Shown piece after piece: positions 15,569-23,940 of a stretch of DNA of 35,060 nt (position 1 is its first letter; every line of letters starts with the position of its first letter). The notes beneath the pieces were generated by a model. The model made no database searches and was not told the DNA's origin. It saw nothing but the letters and a program-made list of their open reading frames with translations. Source of the stretch: JBGAPI01 sp044221335 (GTDB lineage Bacteria; Pseudomonadota; Gammaproteobacteria; Xanthomonadales; Ahniellaceae); NCBI GenBank assembly GCA_044221335.1, contig JBGAPI010000056.1:1-35060 (forward strand), written 5' to 3'. A program made the translations under genes and the position numbers.

Positions 15569-15690
15569 GTGGAGTGGCTTCAGCCGCGATGGCGCGGCGC
15601 TGCGCCATCGCGGCTGAAGCCACTCCCACAACAGCCGCGTTGTTGATGAGCCTCGCCATCGCGGCTGAAGCCGCTCCCACAACAGCCGCG
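15569..15690. repeat. REP cluster, three copies
   Basis: There are three copies of a CGCGGCTGAAGCC-type element. Copy 1 (15569-15594) is inverted to copies 2 (15603-15639) and 3 (15654-15690), which lie head to tail with a 51-bp period and differ at one base in the shared 37 bp. Copies 1 and 2 form a perfect 25-bp stem (15571-15595 with 15602-15626). Such GC-rich palindromes are the REP class common in Pseudomonas and Xanthomonas relatives, usually mobilised by RAYT transposases. No RAYT gene is in this window. Confidence 0.85.
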
Positions 15691-15712
15691 TCGATGAAGT
15701 GCGTCGCCACAG

Positions 15713-16243
15713 TTACAACAGCGCGGCGATCTTCTGCACTGTTGCCCAGTTGCGCGTGGTGACCGCCTGACCGGACTTGCCGAGCAGCGCGACGGCGGCC
15801 TTGCTGTCGAGGATGCCGTTGACCGCATCGAGGTAGGCCGCCTGCGGCCCGACGTGGAAGCGCTCCGGCGCGACCACGTGCGCGGTCACCGCGGCGAGTC
15901 CCGCGAGGGTGTCGCGCTGCAGACAGAAGGCGACCAGCAGGCGCCCGGGATCGGCATGATCCGACGCGTACGGATTGGCGTCGACGATCGACCTGAACTC
16001 GACGGCGGAAAGAGCGACGGTCGGCACCTCGAATCCGAAGCGCGTGACGATCGCCGCCTCGACCTTCTTCGCGAGCGAAGCCGGCGTCGCCCGCGCGATC
16101 TCGACGACCGCATTGCCGCTGTTGAGCAGCGTCTTGACCGCCGAGCAGCCGAGCCCCGACAACAGCGCCTTCAGCTCCGCCATCGGAATGCGCTTGGCCT
16201 TTCCGACATTGATTCCGCGCAACAAGACGACGAACGCCGCCAT
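15713..16243 (-). CDS. DUF1697 family protein
   Basis: This 176-residue protein has the family's characteristic N-terminus VVLLRGINVGKAKRIPMAEL, followed by NSGNAVV near residue 42 and the C-terminal RNWATVQKIAALL. The length is typical of DUF1697, and the biochemical role is unknown. It has no signal peptide or membrane segment, so it is cytosolic. The ATG at 16243 has a weak GAGA site 9 nt before it. The gene is followed by a REP cluster and the GNAT gene on the same strand, and preceded by two small hairpins. Confidence 0.88.
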   Translation of the reverse strand: MAAFVVLLRGINVGKAKRIPMAELKALLSGLGCSAVKTLLNSGNAVVEIARATPASLAKKVEAAIVTRFGFEVPTVALSAVEFRSIVDANPYASDHADPGRLLVAFCLQRDTLAGLAAVTAHVVAPERFHVGPQAAYLDAVNGILDSKAAVALLGKSGQAVTTRNWATVQKIAALL

Positions 16244-16264
16244 CAGAAAATTCTCATCTGTTCC

Positions 16265-16305
16265 GTCTGCGCAGCAGACTTACGGAATTCGCGCAGCGAA
16301 TTCCG
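16265..16305. other. Two adjacent hairpins with identical GCA loops
   Basis: GTCTGC-GCA-GCAGAC at 16265-16279 and a 10-bp stem CGGAATTCGC with its complement around GCA at 16283-16305 sit three nt apart. They lie between the exported-protein gene and the DUF1697 gene, both on the minus strand. They may mark the end of the upstream transcript; neither has a T-run. Confidence 0.45.
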
Positions 16306-16316
16306 AACCGCCCCAA

Positions 16317-17144
16317 CTACTCGGACCGAAAGTTCGACGAATCGACCTTCCAGCTCCCACCCTCTTTCGCCATCCACACGATCCCATGCAGCCGCTTGCC
16401 GTCCGGATCGTGGCCCTCGACCGCGAGCTCGGCGCGGTCGGCGCTGGCGTGGCCGCCGTGCAGGATCGCGGTGGCGGGAGCCTGGCGGCGCAGTCCGGCG
16501 AGCTGGCGGGCGAAATCGGGGTCGTTGCGGTGCGCCAGCAGCGCGCGGCCGCGAGCGCCGACCAGCGTGGCGGCGAGCGCGTCGACGTCGCTGCCGCCCA
16601 GGGCCGCCAGGTGGGCGAGGTAGGCGCGTCCCGGATCGCCGCCGTCGGCGGCCAGCGCAGCGGCGCCCGGCTCCAGCGGTCGCGGGGTGGCCGCGACGGC
16701 CTCCGCACCGGCACCGGTGGCCTCGACATCGAGGTCGAGCTCGCACTTCGGCGCCGTGCGGCCGTCGCCGGGCAGGCTGAAGTGGCCGGACACCCGGTTC
16801 GCAGCCTGCCGCTCGGGCTTGTAGCTGCCGATGGTGTCGGCACTGGCGGCGTAGTTGCGGTCGCCGGCGACGTAGCGGAACTGCACGACGCGATCGAACG
16901 CGTCGATGCCGATATTGATCCGCGCGCTGTTGCTCTCCGCCTCGGACAAGGTCACCGGGCCATCGCCGGAATCCGGTGTCACCGCGGTGGCGATCAGCTC
17001 CAGCCGATAGCCGGTCGAGTTCGGCAGTGCCTCGGCACGCGCGTCGGTCGGACGCACGGTGCCTCCCTGGTACTCGCACTGGCCTCCGAGGCCGGCGGAG
17101 GCGAGCGGAGAGACCAGCAGCAGGAGGTAGGCGAGATGCTTCAT
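16317..17144 (-). CDS. Exported protein of unknown function
   Basis: This 275-residue protein has a signal peptide (MKHLAYLLLLVSPLASA, cleavage probably before Gly 18). It has no lipobox Cys. The N-terminal half (about 20-150) contains two Cys, CEYQGGTVRPT and PKCELDLDVE, that could pair. Together the half resembles a beta-rich domain for which I can offer no name. After an Ala/Pro-rich linker (about 155-175), a helical part and a C-terminal beta segment (HGIVWMAKEGGSWKVDSS) follow. The start at 17144 is chosen for the signal peptide. Its ATG overlaps the stop of the pseudouridine synthase gene (ATGA), so translation is coupled. The pairing has no obvious functional logic. Confidence 0.75.
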   Translation of the reverse strand: MKHLAYLLLLVSPLASAGLGGQCEYQGGTVRPTDARAEALPNSTGYRLELIATAVTPDSGDGPVTLSEAESNSARINIGIDAFDRVVQFRYVAGDRNYAASADTIGSYKPERQAANRVSGHFSLPGDGRTAPKCELDLDVEATGAGAEAVAATPRPLEPGAAALAADGGDPGRAYLAHLAALGGSDVDALAATLVGARGRALLAHRNDPDFARQLAGLRRQAPATAILHGGHASADRAELAVEGHDPDGKRLHGIVWMAKEGGSWKVDSSNFRSE

Positions 17145-17839
17145 GGCGAGGCTTCCGTGGAATTCGGCGCGAGTGTACGGCCGGCCGGGGTTAGCAATGC
17201 GTTGAGCACCGCGCGGAACGAGCTTGGCCACGGCGCCTCGAGTTCCAGCGTGCCGCCGCCCGGGTGCGGCAAGGCCAGCTTCCACGCGTGCAGCATCAGC
17301 CGCGGCGTGGCCTTCTGCACGATCGGGTCGCCGTAACGGCTGTCGCCCGCGATCGGATGTCCGAGGTGGTAGCAGTGCACTCGGAGCTGGTGGCGACGGC
17401 CGCTCAGCGGGTGGAGCGCGAGCAGGGTGTGACGGGGATGCCGCTCCAGAACGCGCCAGTCGGTCCGGCTGGCCTTGCCGCCGGCACGCACGCCCATTCG
17501 GCCCGAGCCGAACTGAGCGATAGGCGCGTCGATGGTGCCGCTGTCACCAGCGACGACGCCGTGGACCAGCGCGACATAGGTCTTGGCGGCGTCCCGACGC
17601 TCGAAGGCCAGTGACAGCGCACGGTGCGCCACGGCGTTGCGGGCGAACAGGATCAGCCCGGAGACCTCCTTGTCGAGCCGATGGACCGCCCACAGGCGCT
17701 CGCTGCGGGCGGCCTCGAGGCGCCGCCAGAGGCTGTCCACCGCGAGGTCGCGCTCGGGGACGGCGGCCAGGCCTTCCGGCTTGGCCACCGCGATCAGGTC
17801 GGCGTCTTCACGCAGCAACGGGGCAAGAATCTCGTCCAT
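17141..17839 (-). CDS. RluA family pseudouridine synthase
   Basis: This 232-residue enzyme isomerises uridine to pseudouridine in RNA. The catalytic Asp is D56 in VHRLDKEVSGL. GRRHQLRVHCYHLGHPIAGD near residue 150 is the second family motif, and LHAWKLALPHP follows near 186. It lacks the S4 RNA-binding domain of RluC/RluD and resembles the short, stand-alone RluA/TruC-type branch. I start at 17839 (MDEILAPLLRED) because the open extension to 17887 looks unlike the family, but neither start has a good ribosome site. It is divergent from gspA with 92 nt between, and translationally coupled to the exported protein behind it. The exact target site in RNA cannot be told. Confidence 0.87.
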   Translation of the reverse strand: MDEILAPLLREDADLIAVAKPEGLAAVPERDLAVDSLWRRLEAARSERLWAVHRLDKEVSGLILFARNAVAHRALSLAFERRDAAKTYVALVHGVVAGDSGTIDAPIAQFGSGRMGVRAGGKASRTDWRVLERHPRHTLLALHPLSGRRHQLRVHCYHLGHPIAGDSRYGDPIVQKATPRLMLHAWKLALPHPGGGTLELEAPWPSSFRAVLNALLTPAGRTLAPNSTEASP

Positions 17840-17931
17840 CGTGGAATTGTGATGGCGTTTCGTGGTCTGGACACGGATCGCGGTCATCGCCGCGCTGGCG
17901 ATGCCACCGGTCGAGCATGGACAATGTCGGG

Positions 17932-19539
17932 ATGTACCTGAAATTCTTCGGACTGACGGAAGCGCCGTTCGCGATCACCCCCGATCCGCGCTTCGTGTTC
18001 CTGTCCGACCGCCACCGCGACGCGCTCGCCCACCTTGCCTACGGCGTCGGCCAGGGCGGCGGCAGCGGCTTCGTGCAGCTGACCGGCGAGGTCGGCACCG
18101 GCAAGACCACGCTGTCGCGCCTGCTGCTGGAGCAATTGCCGGAAGACGCGCAGGCGGCATTGGTGCTGAACCCGAAGCTCACTCCGCTGGAGCTGCTGCA
18201 AACCATCGGCGAGGAGCTGCACCTGAAGATCGGCAAGGTGCGCTCGAGTGCCAAGGGCCTGATCGACGTGCTGAACGCGCACCTGCTGGCGCAGCACGCG
18301 GCCGGGAAGCGGGTGGTGCTGATCGTCGACGAGGCGCAGAACCTGTCGACCGAGGCGCTGGAGCAGGTGCGCCTGCTGACCAACCTCGAGACCGGTACCC
18401 AGAAGCTCCTGCAGATCATCCTGATCGGCCAGCCGGAGCTGCGCGACCTGCTCGACCGCCCGGACCTGCGCAACCTCGCGCAGCGGGTGACCGCGCGCTT
18501 CCACCTGACCCCGCTCGACGTCGCCGAGACCGGCGCCTACCTGCGCCACCGGCTCAACGTCGCGGGCTGCGCCCAGTTTCCCTTCACCCAGGCCGCGGTC
18601 CGCGCGATCGCGCAGCGCTCCTGCGGGGTACCGCGGCTGATCAACATCATTGCCGACCGCGCACTGCTCGCCGGCTACGTGCACGACGAGCCGCGCATCG
18701 GCCCCGCCCTCGTCCGCGCCGCCCACCGCGACGCGCTCGGCGGCCATCCGCTGCCCTGGAAGCCGTGGGCGCTGGCCGCCTCGCTGCTGCTGGCGACGCT
18801 GGCAGCGGCGTGGGCATGGTCGGGACGCGAGACGAGTGCTCCGCCGGTGGCCGCGGCCACGCCGCCGCCGGACGCCGCCACGGCGCCGCCGTTCGCCACT
18901 GTCGATCACGCGACGAAGTTCGGCACGTTGCCGGGCGACGATGTCCTCGCGTTCAAGGCGCTTTTGGCCCGCTGGAGCGCGACGCCCTCCGCCACCGACT
19001 TCGAGGCGCTGCGCCGCTGCAACGGCCGGACTGTCGGCGGACTGCGCTGTGTTTCCGGCAGCGGCAGCCTCGCCCGGGTCGCGGCGCTGGACCGTCCGAT
19101 GCTGCTGCGCCTGCGTGTCGGCAGCCGCGCCGCCAATGCAGTGCTGGTCGCGCTCGATGGCGAGCGGGTCACGCTCGACTTCGGCGGCGGTGGCGAGGCC
19201 ACGACGCTGTCCCGGACCGAGCTCGAGAAATACTGGTTCGGCGACTACGCGGTGCTCTACCAGGTGCCGCTCGACCTGCCGGACCTGATGCCCCCGGGCA
19301 GCAGCGGGATGAACGTGGTCTGGCTGCGCCGGCTGATCGCGCGCTTCGACGGCGACGATCCGCCGTCGTCGAATCCGCAGCTGTTCGACGCCGAGCTCGG
19401 CACCCGGGTGAAGCGCCTGCAGGAATCGCGCGGCCTGCACGCCGATGGCGTGGTCGGCGCCGATACCGTCCTCGCGCTGGCCGCGTACGACCCCGTCGGG
19501 CCACACCTGAAAGACGCCGGCCCGCGCGCCAAGGACTGA
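17932..19539 (+). CDS. gspA: GspA/ExeA-type type II secretion AAA ATPase
   Basis: This 535-residue inner-membrane protein opens with MYLKFFGLTEAPF, the typical ExeA N-terminus. An AAA domain follows with Walker A GEVGTGKTT (52-60) and Walker B VLIVDEAQ (D133/E134). A single membrane segment lies at about 279-297. A periplasmic part follows with a C39-peptidase-like fold region (about 320-450), which shows no clear catalytic triad. A C-terminal peptidoglycan-binding domain (about 470-525, RVKRLQESRGLHADGVVG) ends the protein. GspA with GspB is thought to help place the secretin through the peptidoglycan. The start at 17932 is set by family likeness; ATG 17917 is in frame. Only 8 nt separate it from gspB. 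Confidence 0.9.
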   Translation: MYLKFFGLTEAPFAITPDPRFVFLSDRHRDALAHLAYGVGQGGGSGFVQLTGEVGTGKTTLSRLLLEQLPEDAQAALVLNPKLTPLELLQTIGEELHLKIGKVRSSAKGLIDVLNAHLLAQHAAGKRVVLIVDEAQNLSTEALEQVRLLTNLETGTQKLLQIILIGQPELRDLLDRPDLRNLAQRVTARFHLTPLDVAETGAYLRHRLNVAGCAQFPFTQAAVRAIAQRSCGVPRLINIIADRALLAGYVHDEPRIGPALVRAAHRDALGGHPLPWKPWALAASLLLATLAAAWAWSGRETSAPPVAAATPPPDAATAPPFATVDHATKFGTLPGDDVLAFKALLARWSATPSATDFEALRRCNGRTVGGLRCVSGSGSLARVAALDRPMLLRLRVGSRAANAVLVALDGERVTLDFGGGGEATTLSRTELEKYWFGDYAVLYQVPLDLPDLMPPGSSGMNVVWLRRLIARFDGDDPPSSNPQLFDAELGTRVKRLQESRGLHADGVVGADTVLALAAYDPVGPHLKDAGPRAKD

Positions 19540-19547
19540 GGCAGCCC

Positions 19548-20411
19548 ATGTCATTGATCGCCGAAGCCCTGCGCAAGTCCGAAGCGGAACGCCGCCGCGG
19601 GCAGGTGCCGTCCCTGGTCAGCCTGGAGGACTGGACGCCGCGGCCGCGCCAGCGCGAGTCGCGCCGCGGCGCGTCCTTCGTCGCCGGCGTGGCGGTGGCG
19701 TTGCTGGCGATGGCCGGCGCGGCGGGGTGGTTCCTGCCGGCGCTGCGCGAGCGGCTCGCGGGCAACCCGCCGGCCACCGTGCCGGCCGCCGACAGCGCAG
19801 CCGCGCCGGCGCCGGCCGTCCCGCCGGTACCGGCGGCAACGCCGGCATCGACGCCCGCGCCGCTGCCGACGGTCGACGCGCGGCCGAGCGATCGCGTCAC
19901 CAGCGTCAACGTGACGCCGAGCGCGCCGGCTCCGGTCGAGCCACTGGCCCCGGCCGCGTCCCGGCCGCCGCCGAGTCCGCCGGCCACGACGACCGCTGAC
20001 AACGGCACCACCCCGGCGCCACCGGCGGCCCCGTCCGAGCCACCCTTCCGATCGCCAGCACCGCCGCCGCCCTACGAACGCTCGTCGACGCCGGACGGAT
20101 CCCCGGCGCCACCACCGATCGCCGCCGCGCCGCCCGGGCCGGTCGGCGGCGCTCCCGCGACCCCGCCCGTCGTGGCAGAACACGTGCCCCTGCTTGCCGA
20201 GTTGCCCGACGGCCAGCGCTCCGCGCTGCCGGCACTGAAGCTCAACATGCATGTCTACGCGAAGGACCCGGCCAACCGCTTCGTGCTGGTCAACGGCAAC
20301 CGCCTCGCCGAGGGCGAGAGCGGCAGCGATGGCGTCCGGGTGGTGGAGATCCGGCCCGACGGCGTCGTGGTCGACGCGAAGTCGGTGCGCGTGTTCCTGC
20401 CGCGCGGCTGA
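19548..20411 (+). CDS. gspB: GspB-type type II secretion assembly protein
   Basis: This 287-residue protein starts MSLIAEALRKSEAERRRGQ, the usual GspB cytoplasmic helix. One membrane segment follows (about 43-65), then a long, low-complexity Pro/Ala-rich periplasmic spacer (about 70-215). The C-terminal T2SSB domain (about 225-287) contains LPALKLNMHVYAKDPANRF and VLVNGNRLAEGE. The spacer is consistent with reaching across the periplasm. GspB is the partner of GspA and binds the secretin. GAGG lies about 7 nt upstream of the ATG. It is 8 nt after gspA and 11 nt before the rhomboid gene, so the three form one transcript. The core gsp genes are not in this window. Confidence 0.9.
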   Translation: MSLIAEALRKSEAERRRGQVPSLVSLEDWTPRPRQRESRRGASFVAGVAVALLAMAGAAGWFLPALRERLAGNPPATVPAADSAAAPAPAVPPVPAATPASTPAPLPTVDARPSDRVTSVNVTPSAPAPVEPLAPAASRPPPSPPATTTADNGTTPAPPAAPSEPPFRSPAPPPPYERSSTPDGSPAPPPIAAAPPGPVGGAPATPPVVAEHVPLLAELPDGQRSALPALKLNMHVYAKDPANRFVLVNGNRLAEGESGSDGVRVVEIRPDGVVVDAKSVRVFLPRG

Positions 20412-20422
20412 TCGGAGCGCCG

Positions 20423-21085
20423 ATGTTCGCCCACGTTCCCAGCCGCCGACGCCCGCGCGTCGCCTGGGCGACCGCGACGCTGGCGGTTGCGCTGACCCTG
20501 ATGTTCCTGCGTTGCCTGCTGCTCGCGCCGGACCATCGCTGGCCGCTGCTGACGCAATGGGGCGTGGTGCCGGAGGGCTTCTACTGGAGCGCGGCGCAGG
20601 TGCTGACCCTCGCCACCGCGCTGTTCCTGCACGCCGACTGGATCCACCTCGCCGGCAATCTCGCCTTCCTGCTGATCTTCGGCTTCGCTGCCGAACGCGC
20701 GCTCGGCTCGCGCCGGTTCCTGGTCCTGTTCTTCGTCTGCGGCATGCTGGCCAACGTCGCCGCGGTGCTGTTCCTGTCGGACACCGACGACCCGGTGATC
20801 GGCGCCAGCGGCGCGATCTCCGCGATCATCGGCGCCTACATGACGCTGTTTCCCGGCGCCCGCCTCGGCCTGGTGCTGCCGCTCGGCGTGTTCCTCGAGT
20901 TCGTGCGGATGCCGGCGATCGTGCTGATCGGATTGTGGGTGCTGGTGCAGATCGCCTTCAGCGTCGTTGGCGACCACTACGGGCGGATCGCCTGGGTCGT
21001 GCACCTCGCCGGCTTCGTCAGCGGCGTCGTGTTCGCGCTGACGTCGCGGCAGGCGATCTCGCGGAGGTTGCGACAGAACGCCTAG
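20423..21085 (+). CDS. Rhomboid family intramembrane serine protease
   Basis: This 220-residue membrane protein has about six transmembrane segments. The catalytic dyad is visible: S129 in VIGASGAIS and H194 in VVHLAGFVSG. HADWIHLAGNLAFLLIFG (about 71-88) is the classic rhomboid motif. It would cut membrane proteins within the inner membrane. GGAG lies about 7 nt before the ATG. It is the third gene of the gspA-gspB operon (11 nt spacing), which suggests a link to type II secretion, though none is proven. It resembles general rhomboids more than rhombosortase. Its TAG stop is fused to a TAGGGTGGG repeat. Confidence 0.9.
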   Translation: MFAHVPSRRRPRVAWATATLAVALTLMFLRCLLLAPDHRWPLLTQWGVVPEGFYWSAAQVLTLATALFLHADWIHLAGNLAFLLIFGFAAERALGSRRFLVLFFVCGMLANVAAVLFLSDTDDPVIGASGAISAIIGAYMTLFPGARLGLVLPLGVFLEFVRMPAIVLIGLWVLVQIAFSVVGDHYGRIAWVVHLAGFVSGVVFALTSRQAISRRLRQNA

Positions 21086-21250
21086 GGTGGGTGTTGCCGC
21101 CATGGCCAAGGTCTCCAGCGGTGACGGGCACCGCCCGCCATCCTGCGGTGGCAGGCGCCGTTCCAACGAGCGCGGGCGCCTCGGCACGCGGTAGGGCGCG
21201 CCCCGCGCGCCATGGCCCGAACGTCTCGCGATGGCGGGCTCGGCCCGCCC
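21083..21250. repeat. GTAGGGCG-family repeats after the rhomboid gene
   Basis: The region starts with the rhomboid stop codon inside TAGGGTGGGTGTTGCC, then GGGCACCGCCCGCCAT (about 21124). A second unit start GTAGGGCGCGCCCCGCGCGCC lies at about 21192, and GGCGGGCTCGGCCCGCC at about 21234. These are pieces of the same twin-hairpin family as 7084 and 25735, here in a mosaic. No gene is seen. Confidence 0.6.
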
Positions 21251-21253
21251 AGG

Positions 21254-21279
21254 GGCGGGAAGGCGGTCCCCTTCCCGCC
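21254..21279. terminator. Hairpin between rhomboid and MATE genes
   Basis: A perfect 10-bp stem (21254-21263 and 21270-21279) with a 6-nt loop lies between two convergent genes. It could end one or both transcripts. No T-run follows, so confidence is moderate. Confidence 0.4.
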
Positions 21280-21352
21280 TCCGTCCGCGCGAAATTGTCC
21301 TGCTGCGCCATGGTCGACGGGCGTCGCGCGTCGTTGACGCCGAACGGAGCCC

Positions 21353-22732
21353 CTACGCCACGACCGACGCGACCACCGGCGCCATCGCCAGTTTCCGCGC
21401 GAACTCGCGGCGCAGCAGCCACAGCACGATCAGCAGCTGCGCGATCACCGAGGCGACCGACAGCCACCACAACTGGGTGAGCTGGAAGTCCGGCTGGCGC
21501 GACAGCCACAGCGCCGGCACGACGAACAGGCCGATGCGCGAGGCCGAGGCGATCAGCGACGGCAGCGTGTTGCCGATCGCCTGGAACATGCCGGAGGCGA
21601 CCTGGATCACGCCGCTGGCGAGGAAGTTGGTCGACAGGATGGCGAGCATCTGCGCGCCGACCGCGATCACCGCGGGGTCCTTGGCGAACGGCGACAGCAG
21701 GGCATTCGGCGCGAGGTGGACGAGGCCGATGAACGCGATCATCAACAGGCTCACCCAGACCACGCCGGCCTTGAACACCTCGCGGACCCGGTCGATGCGG
21801 CCGGCGCCGAGGTTCTGCCCGGCGATCGGCGCGATCGAGAAGGCGACCGCGAGGGCCGGCATGAAGCCGGTCTGCATGATCCGCATACCGACGCCGAAGC
21901 CGGCCTGAGCGCTGGTGCCGAAGCTCTTGATCAGTCCATAGATCAGCATCGAGTACGCCGACATCAGCAGGAACTCGGCGCCACTCGGCAGGCCGATGCC
22001 GAGCATCCGCTTCCACATGGCGAGGTCGGGACGCATCATCCCGGCGTCGAGGTCGAGCAGGTCGTGGCGACGGCGCACCCAGGTCAGCAGCAGGACCGCG
22101 GCGAGCACGATCGAGAGGAAGGTGGCGAGACCGGCGCCGGCGACGCCCATCGGTCGCCCGGTGCCGTAGCCGGCGATCAGCACCGGCGCCAGCACGATGT
22201 TGGCGAGCAGCGCGATCACCTGCACCTGCATCGGCGCCTTCACTTCGCCGGCGCCGCGCAGCGCGGCGCCCATCGCCACCATCAGGAACTGCAGGCCCAT
22301 CGCCGGAACGAACCAGTTGAGGTAGGCGACGGCCGCCTGCGCGGTGCCCTCGTCCGCCGACAGCCCTTCGGCGAAGCGGTTGCGCACGGCGAAGATCACG
22401 CCGATGAACACGAGGCCCGCCGCGGTGGCCAGCACCTGCGACTGGTTGAACACCCGCCGCGCCGCGTCCATGTCCTTGCGGCCGATCGCCTGCGCGATCA
22501 GCGAGGTGGTGCCGACCGTCAGCGCCTGGGTCAGCGCGACGGTGATCATCATCAGGTTGCCGACCAGGCTCACCGCGGCGACCGCCTGCGGACCGACCCT
22601 GGCGACGAAGTACAGGTCGACGAGGTAGTACAGCGACTGGAACAGCATGCCGAACAGCATCATCCCGGTCATCCGGCCGATGTGGCTGTTGATCGACCCC
22701 TGGGTGAGATCGTTGCCGCTGCGTGCGTTCAT
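21353..22732 (-). CDS. MATE family efflux transporter
   Basis: This 459-residue inner-membrane protein has about 12 transmembrane segments in the two-lobed MATE pattern (an N half about 15-225 and a C half about 250-450). Signature stretches are GRMTGMMLFGMLFQSLYYLVD, LVGNLMMITVALTQALTVGT, and SIAPIAGQNLGAGR in the second half. MATE proteins export drugs or metabolites by proton or sodium exchange. I start at 22732 because GGAG sits 7 nt upstream; the frame is open farther but without hydrophobic content. The gene follows the ABC/fusion-protein pair on the same strand with a 176-nt gap. The stop TAG runs into GGGG. The substrate is unknown. Confidence 0.9.
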   Translation of the reverse strand: MNARSGNDLTQGSINSHIGRMTGMMLFGMLFQSLYYLVDLYFVARVGPQAVAAVSLVGNLMMITVALTQALTVGTTSLIAQAIGRKDMDAARRVFNQSQVLATAAGLVFIGVIFAVRNRFAEGLSADEGTAQAAVAYLNWFVPAMGLQFLMVAMGAALRGAGEVKAPMQVQVIALLANIVLAPVLIAGYGTGRPMGVAGAGLATFLSIVLAAVLLLTWVRRRHDLLDLDAGMMRPDLAMWKRMLGIGLPSGAEFLLMSAYSMLIYGLIKSFGTSAQAGFGVGMRIMQTGFMPALAVAFSIAPIAGQNLGAGRIDRVREVFKAGVVWVSLLMIAFIGLVHLAPNALLSPFAKDPAVIAVGAQMLAILSTNFLASGVIQVASGMFQAIGNTLPSLIASASRIGLFVVPALWLSRQPDFQLTQLWWLSVASVIAQLLIVLWLLRREFARKLAMAPVVASVVA

Positions 22733-22908
22733 CAGGAATCTCCGGGACGACCGTCCGTCCGCGCGCGGAGCGCGCGGAGAATCGGTGCGGGAATTCTTCA
22801 TTGTCGCGCGCGTCGGGCGCGGCGTTGAGTGATGAAAGTCAAATCTGGCCGCTCGCGGCGCAACGAGTCGCCGCCATGGCGGGCGAGCACTTTCCGGAAG
22901 GTGCGTCG

Positions 22909-23940
22909 TCAGTGCGACGGGGTGGCGCCGTCCAGATCGATGCGCACGTCGACGCGCAGTCCGACCGGAATCGATGCGCCCGGATCGAGCAGGATGCGGG
23001 TCTCCAGCACCTGGGTGTCGGTCTTGCGCGTCGGATCGTCGGAGGACAGGCTGCGGCGTCCCATGCGTCTGCTGATGCTTTCGACCGTGCCGGGAAAAGA
23101 CCGGCCCGGATAGCCGTCGGCGGTCACCCGCGCGCGCTGGCCGACGGCGACACGGGCGACGTCGAGTTCGTCGACCTCGGCGCGGACGTAGAGGCGCGAC
23201 AGGTCGCCGATCCGGGCCAGCGGGATCGGCGACAGCGCGACCACGGTCTCGCCTTCGCGGAGGTCGCGCTTCAGCACCACGCCGTCGATCGGCGAGCGGA
23301 TCCTGGTCTTCTCGACCAGGGCCTTCGTGCGCTCGACCTGGCCTTGCGCCTCGGCCAGCGCCGCTCTCGCCGCGGCGAGATCCTCCGCGCGGGCGCCGTG
23401 TTCGATCAGGTCGTAGCCGGCCTGCGCGGCGGCGCGGCGCGCTCCCGCGGCCTTCGCGGCGTTCTCCGACTGCTCGACGATCTCCCGGCTGACCTGCCTG
23501 CTGTCCCACATCTTCCGGCGCCGCTCGTACTCGCTGGCCGCGACCGCGTCGGCGGCCATTGCTTCGTCGAGCGCGGCGCGCGCCTGGCGGCGCTCCTCCG
23601 GCCGCGCGCCGTGTTCGAGCTTGTCGAGCTCCGCCTGGCGCGCCGCGAGCGCGGCCGCCGCCGCCGCGGCTGCGCCCTCGTATTCGGCACTGGCGATCTC
23701 CGCCAGCACCTGACCGGCCGTCACCCGATCTCCCTCGGCGATGTAGACGTGGGCCAGACGACCACCGACTTCGGGGATAAGGACGCGTTCCTCACCCGCC
23801 GGTTCGATCACGCCGTTGGCGGCGATGCTGCGCGCGGCCAGCGCGGCACTGACCGGCGCCGCCGGAGCACTGCGGCCGCAACCAGCGAGCGCGCTCGCCA
23901 GCAGCAGCGCTCCCATCGCGAATTCCGTTGCACGCGTCAT
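22909..23940 (-). CDS. HlyD-type membrane fusion lipoprotein of an ABC exporter
   Basis: This 343-residue periplasmic adaptor has a lipoprotein signal (lipobox LAGC, Cys 21) that would anchor it to the inner membrane. The HlyD parts are visible: a biotinyl-lipoyl-like lobe VLIPEVGGRLAHVYIAEGD (about 53-71), a long alpha-helical hairpin (about 85-215) of coiled coil with many Ala, then IRSPIDGVVLKRDLREGE (second lipoyl half) and a beta barrel near the C-terminus. It probably works with the overlapping ABC ATPase. The start ATG overlaps the ATPase stop (ATGA). No integral permease of the MacB/DevC kind follows, which is unusual for such a pair. Confidence 0.85.
   Translation of the reverse strand: MTRATEFAMGALLLASALAGCGRSAPAAPVSAALAARSIAANGVIEPAGEERVLIPEVGGRLAHVYIAEGDRVTAGQVLAEIASAEYEGAAAAAAAALAARQAELDKLEHGARPEERRQARAALDEAMAADAVAASEYERRRKMWDSRQVSREIVEQSENAAKAAGARRAAAQAGYDLIEHGARAEDLAAARAALAEAQGQVERTKALVEKTRIRSPIDGVVLKRDLREGETVVALSPIPLARIGDLSRLYVRAEVDELDVARVAVGQRARVTADGYPGRSFPGTVESISRRMGRRSLSSDDPTRKTDTQVLETRILLDPGASIPVGLRVDVRIDLDGATPSH

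Noticed and set aside
15569..15690. Possible CRISPR-like array
   Set aside because: Only three copies, one inverted, with uneven spacing and no cas genes; these are REP elements.
15537..15710. N-terminal extension of the GNAT gene
   Set aside because: It is encoded by REP copies, and the family N-terminus begins at 15536.
17862..20411. A long frame of 849 codons overlapping gspA, running on as gspB
   Set aside because: Only the last 287 codons are real (gspB); the front part is an out-of-frame shadow of gspA.
20423..21085. Rhombosortase
   Set aside because: The motifs fit a general rhomboid, and no GlyGly-CTERM protein is seen in the window.
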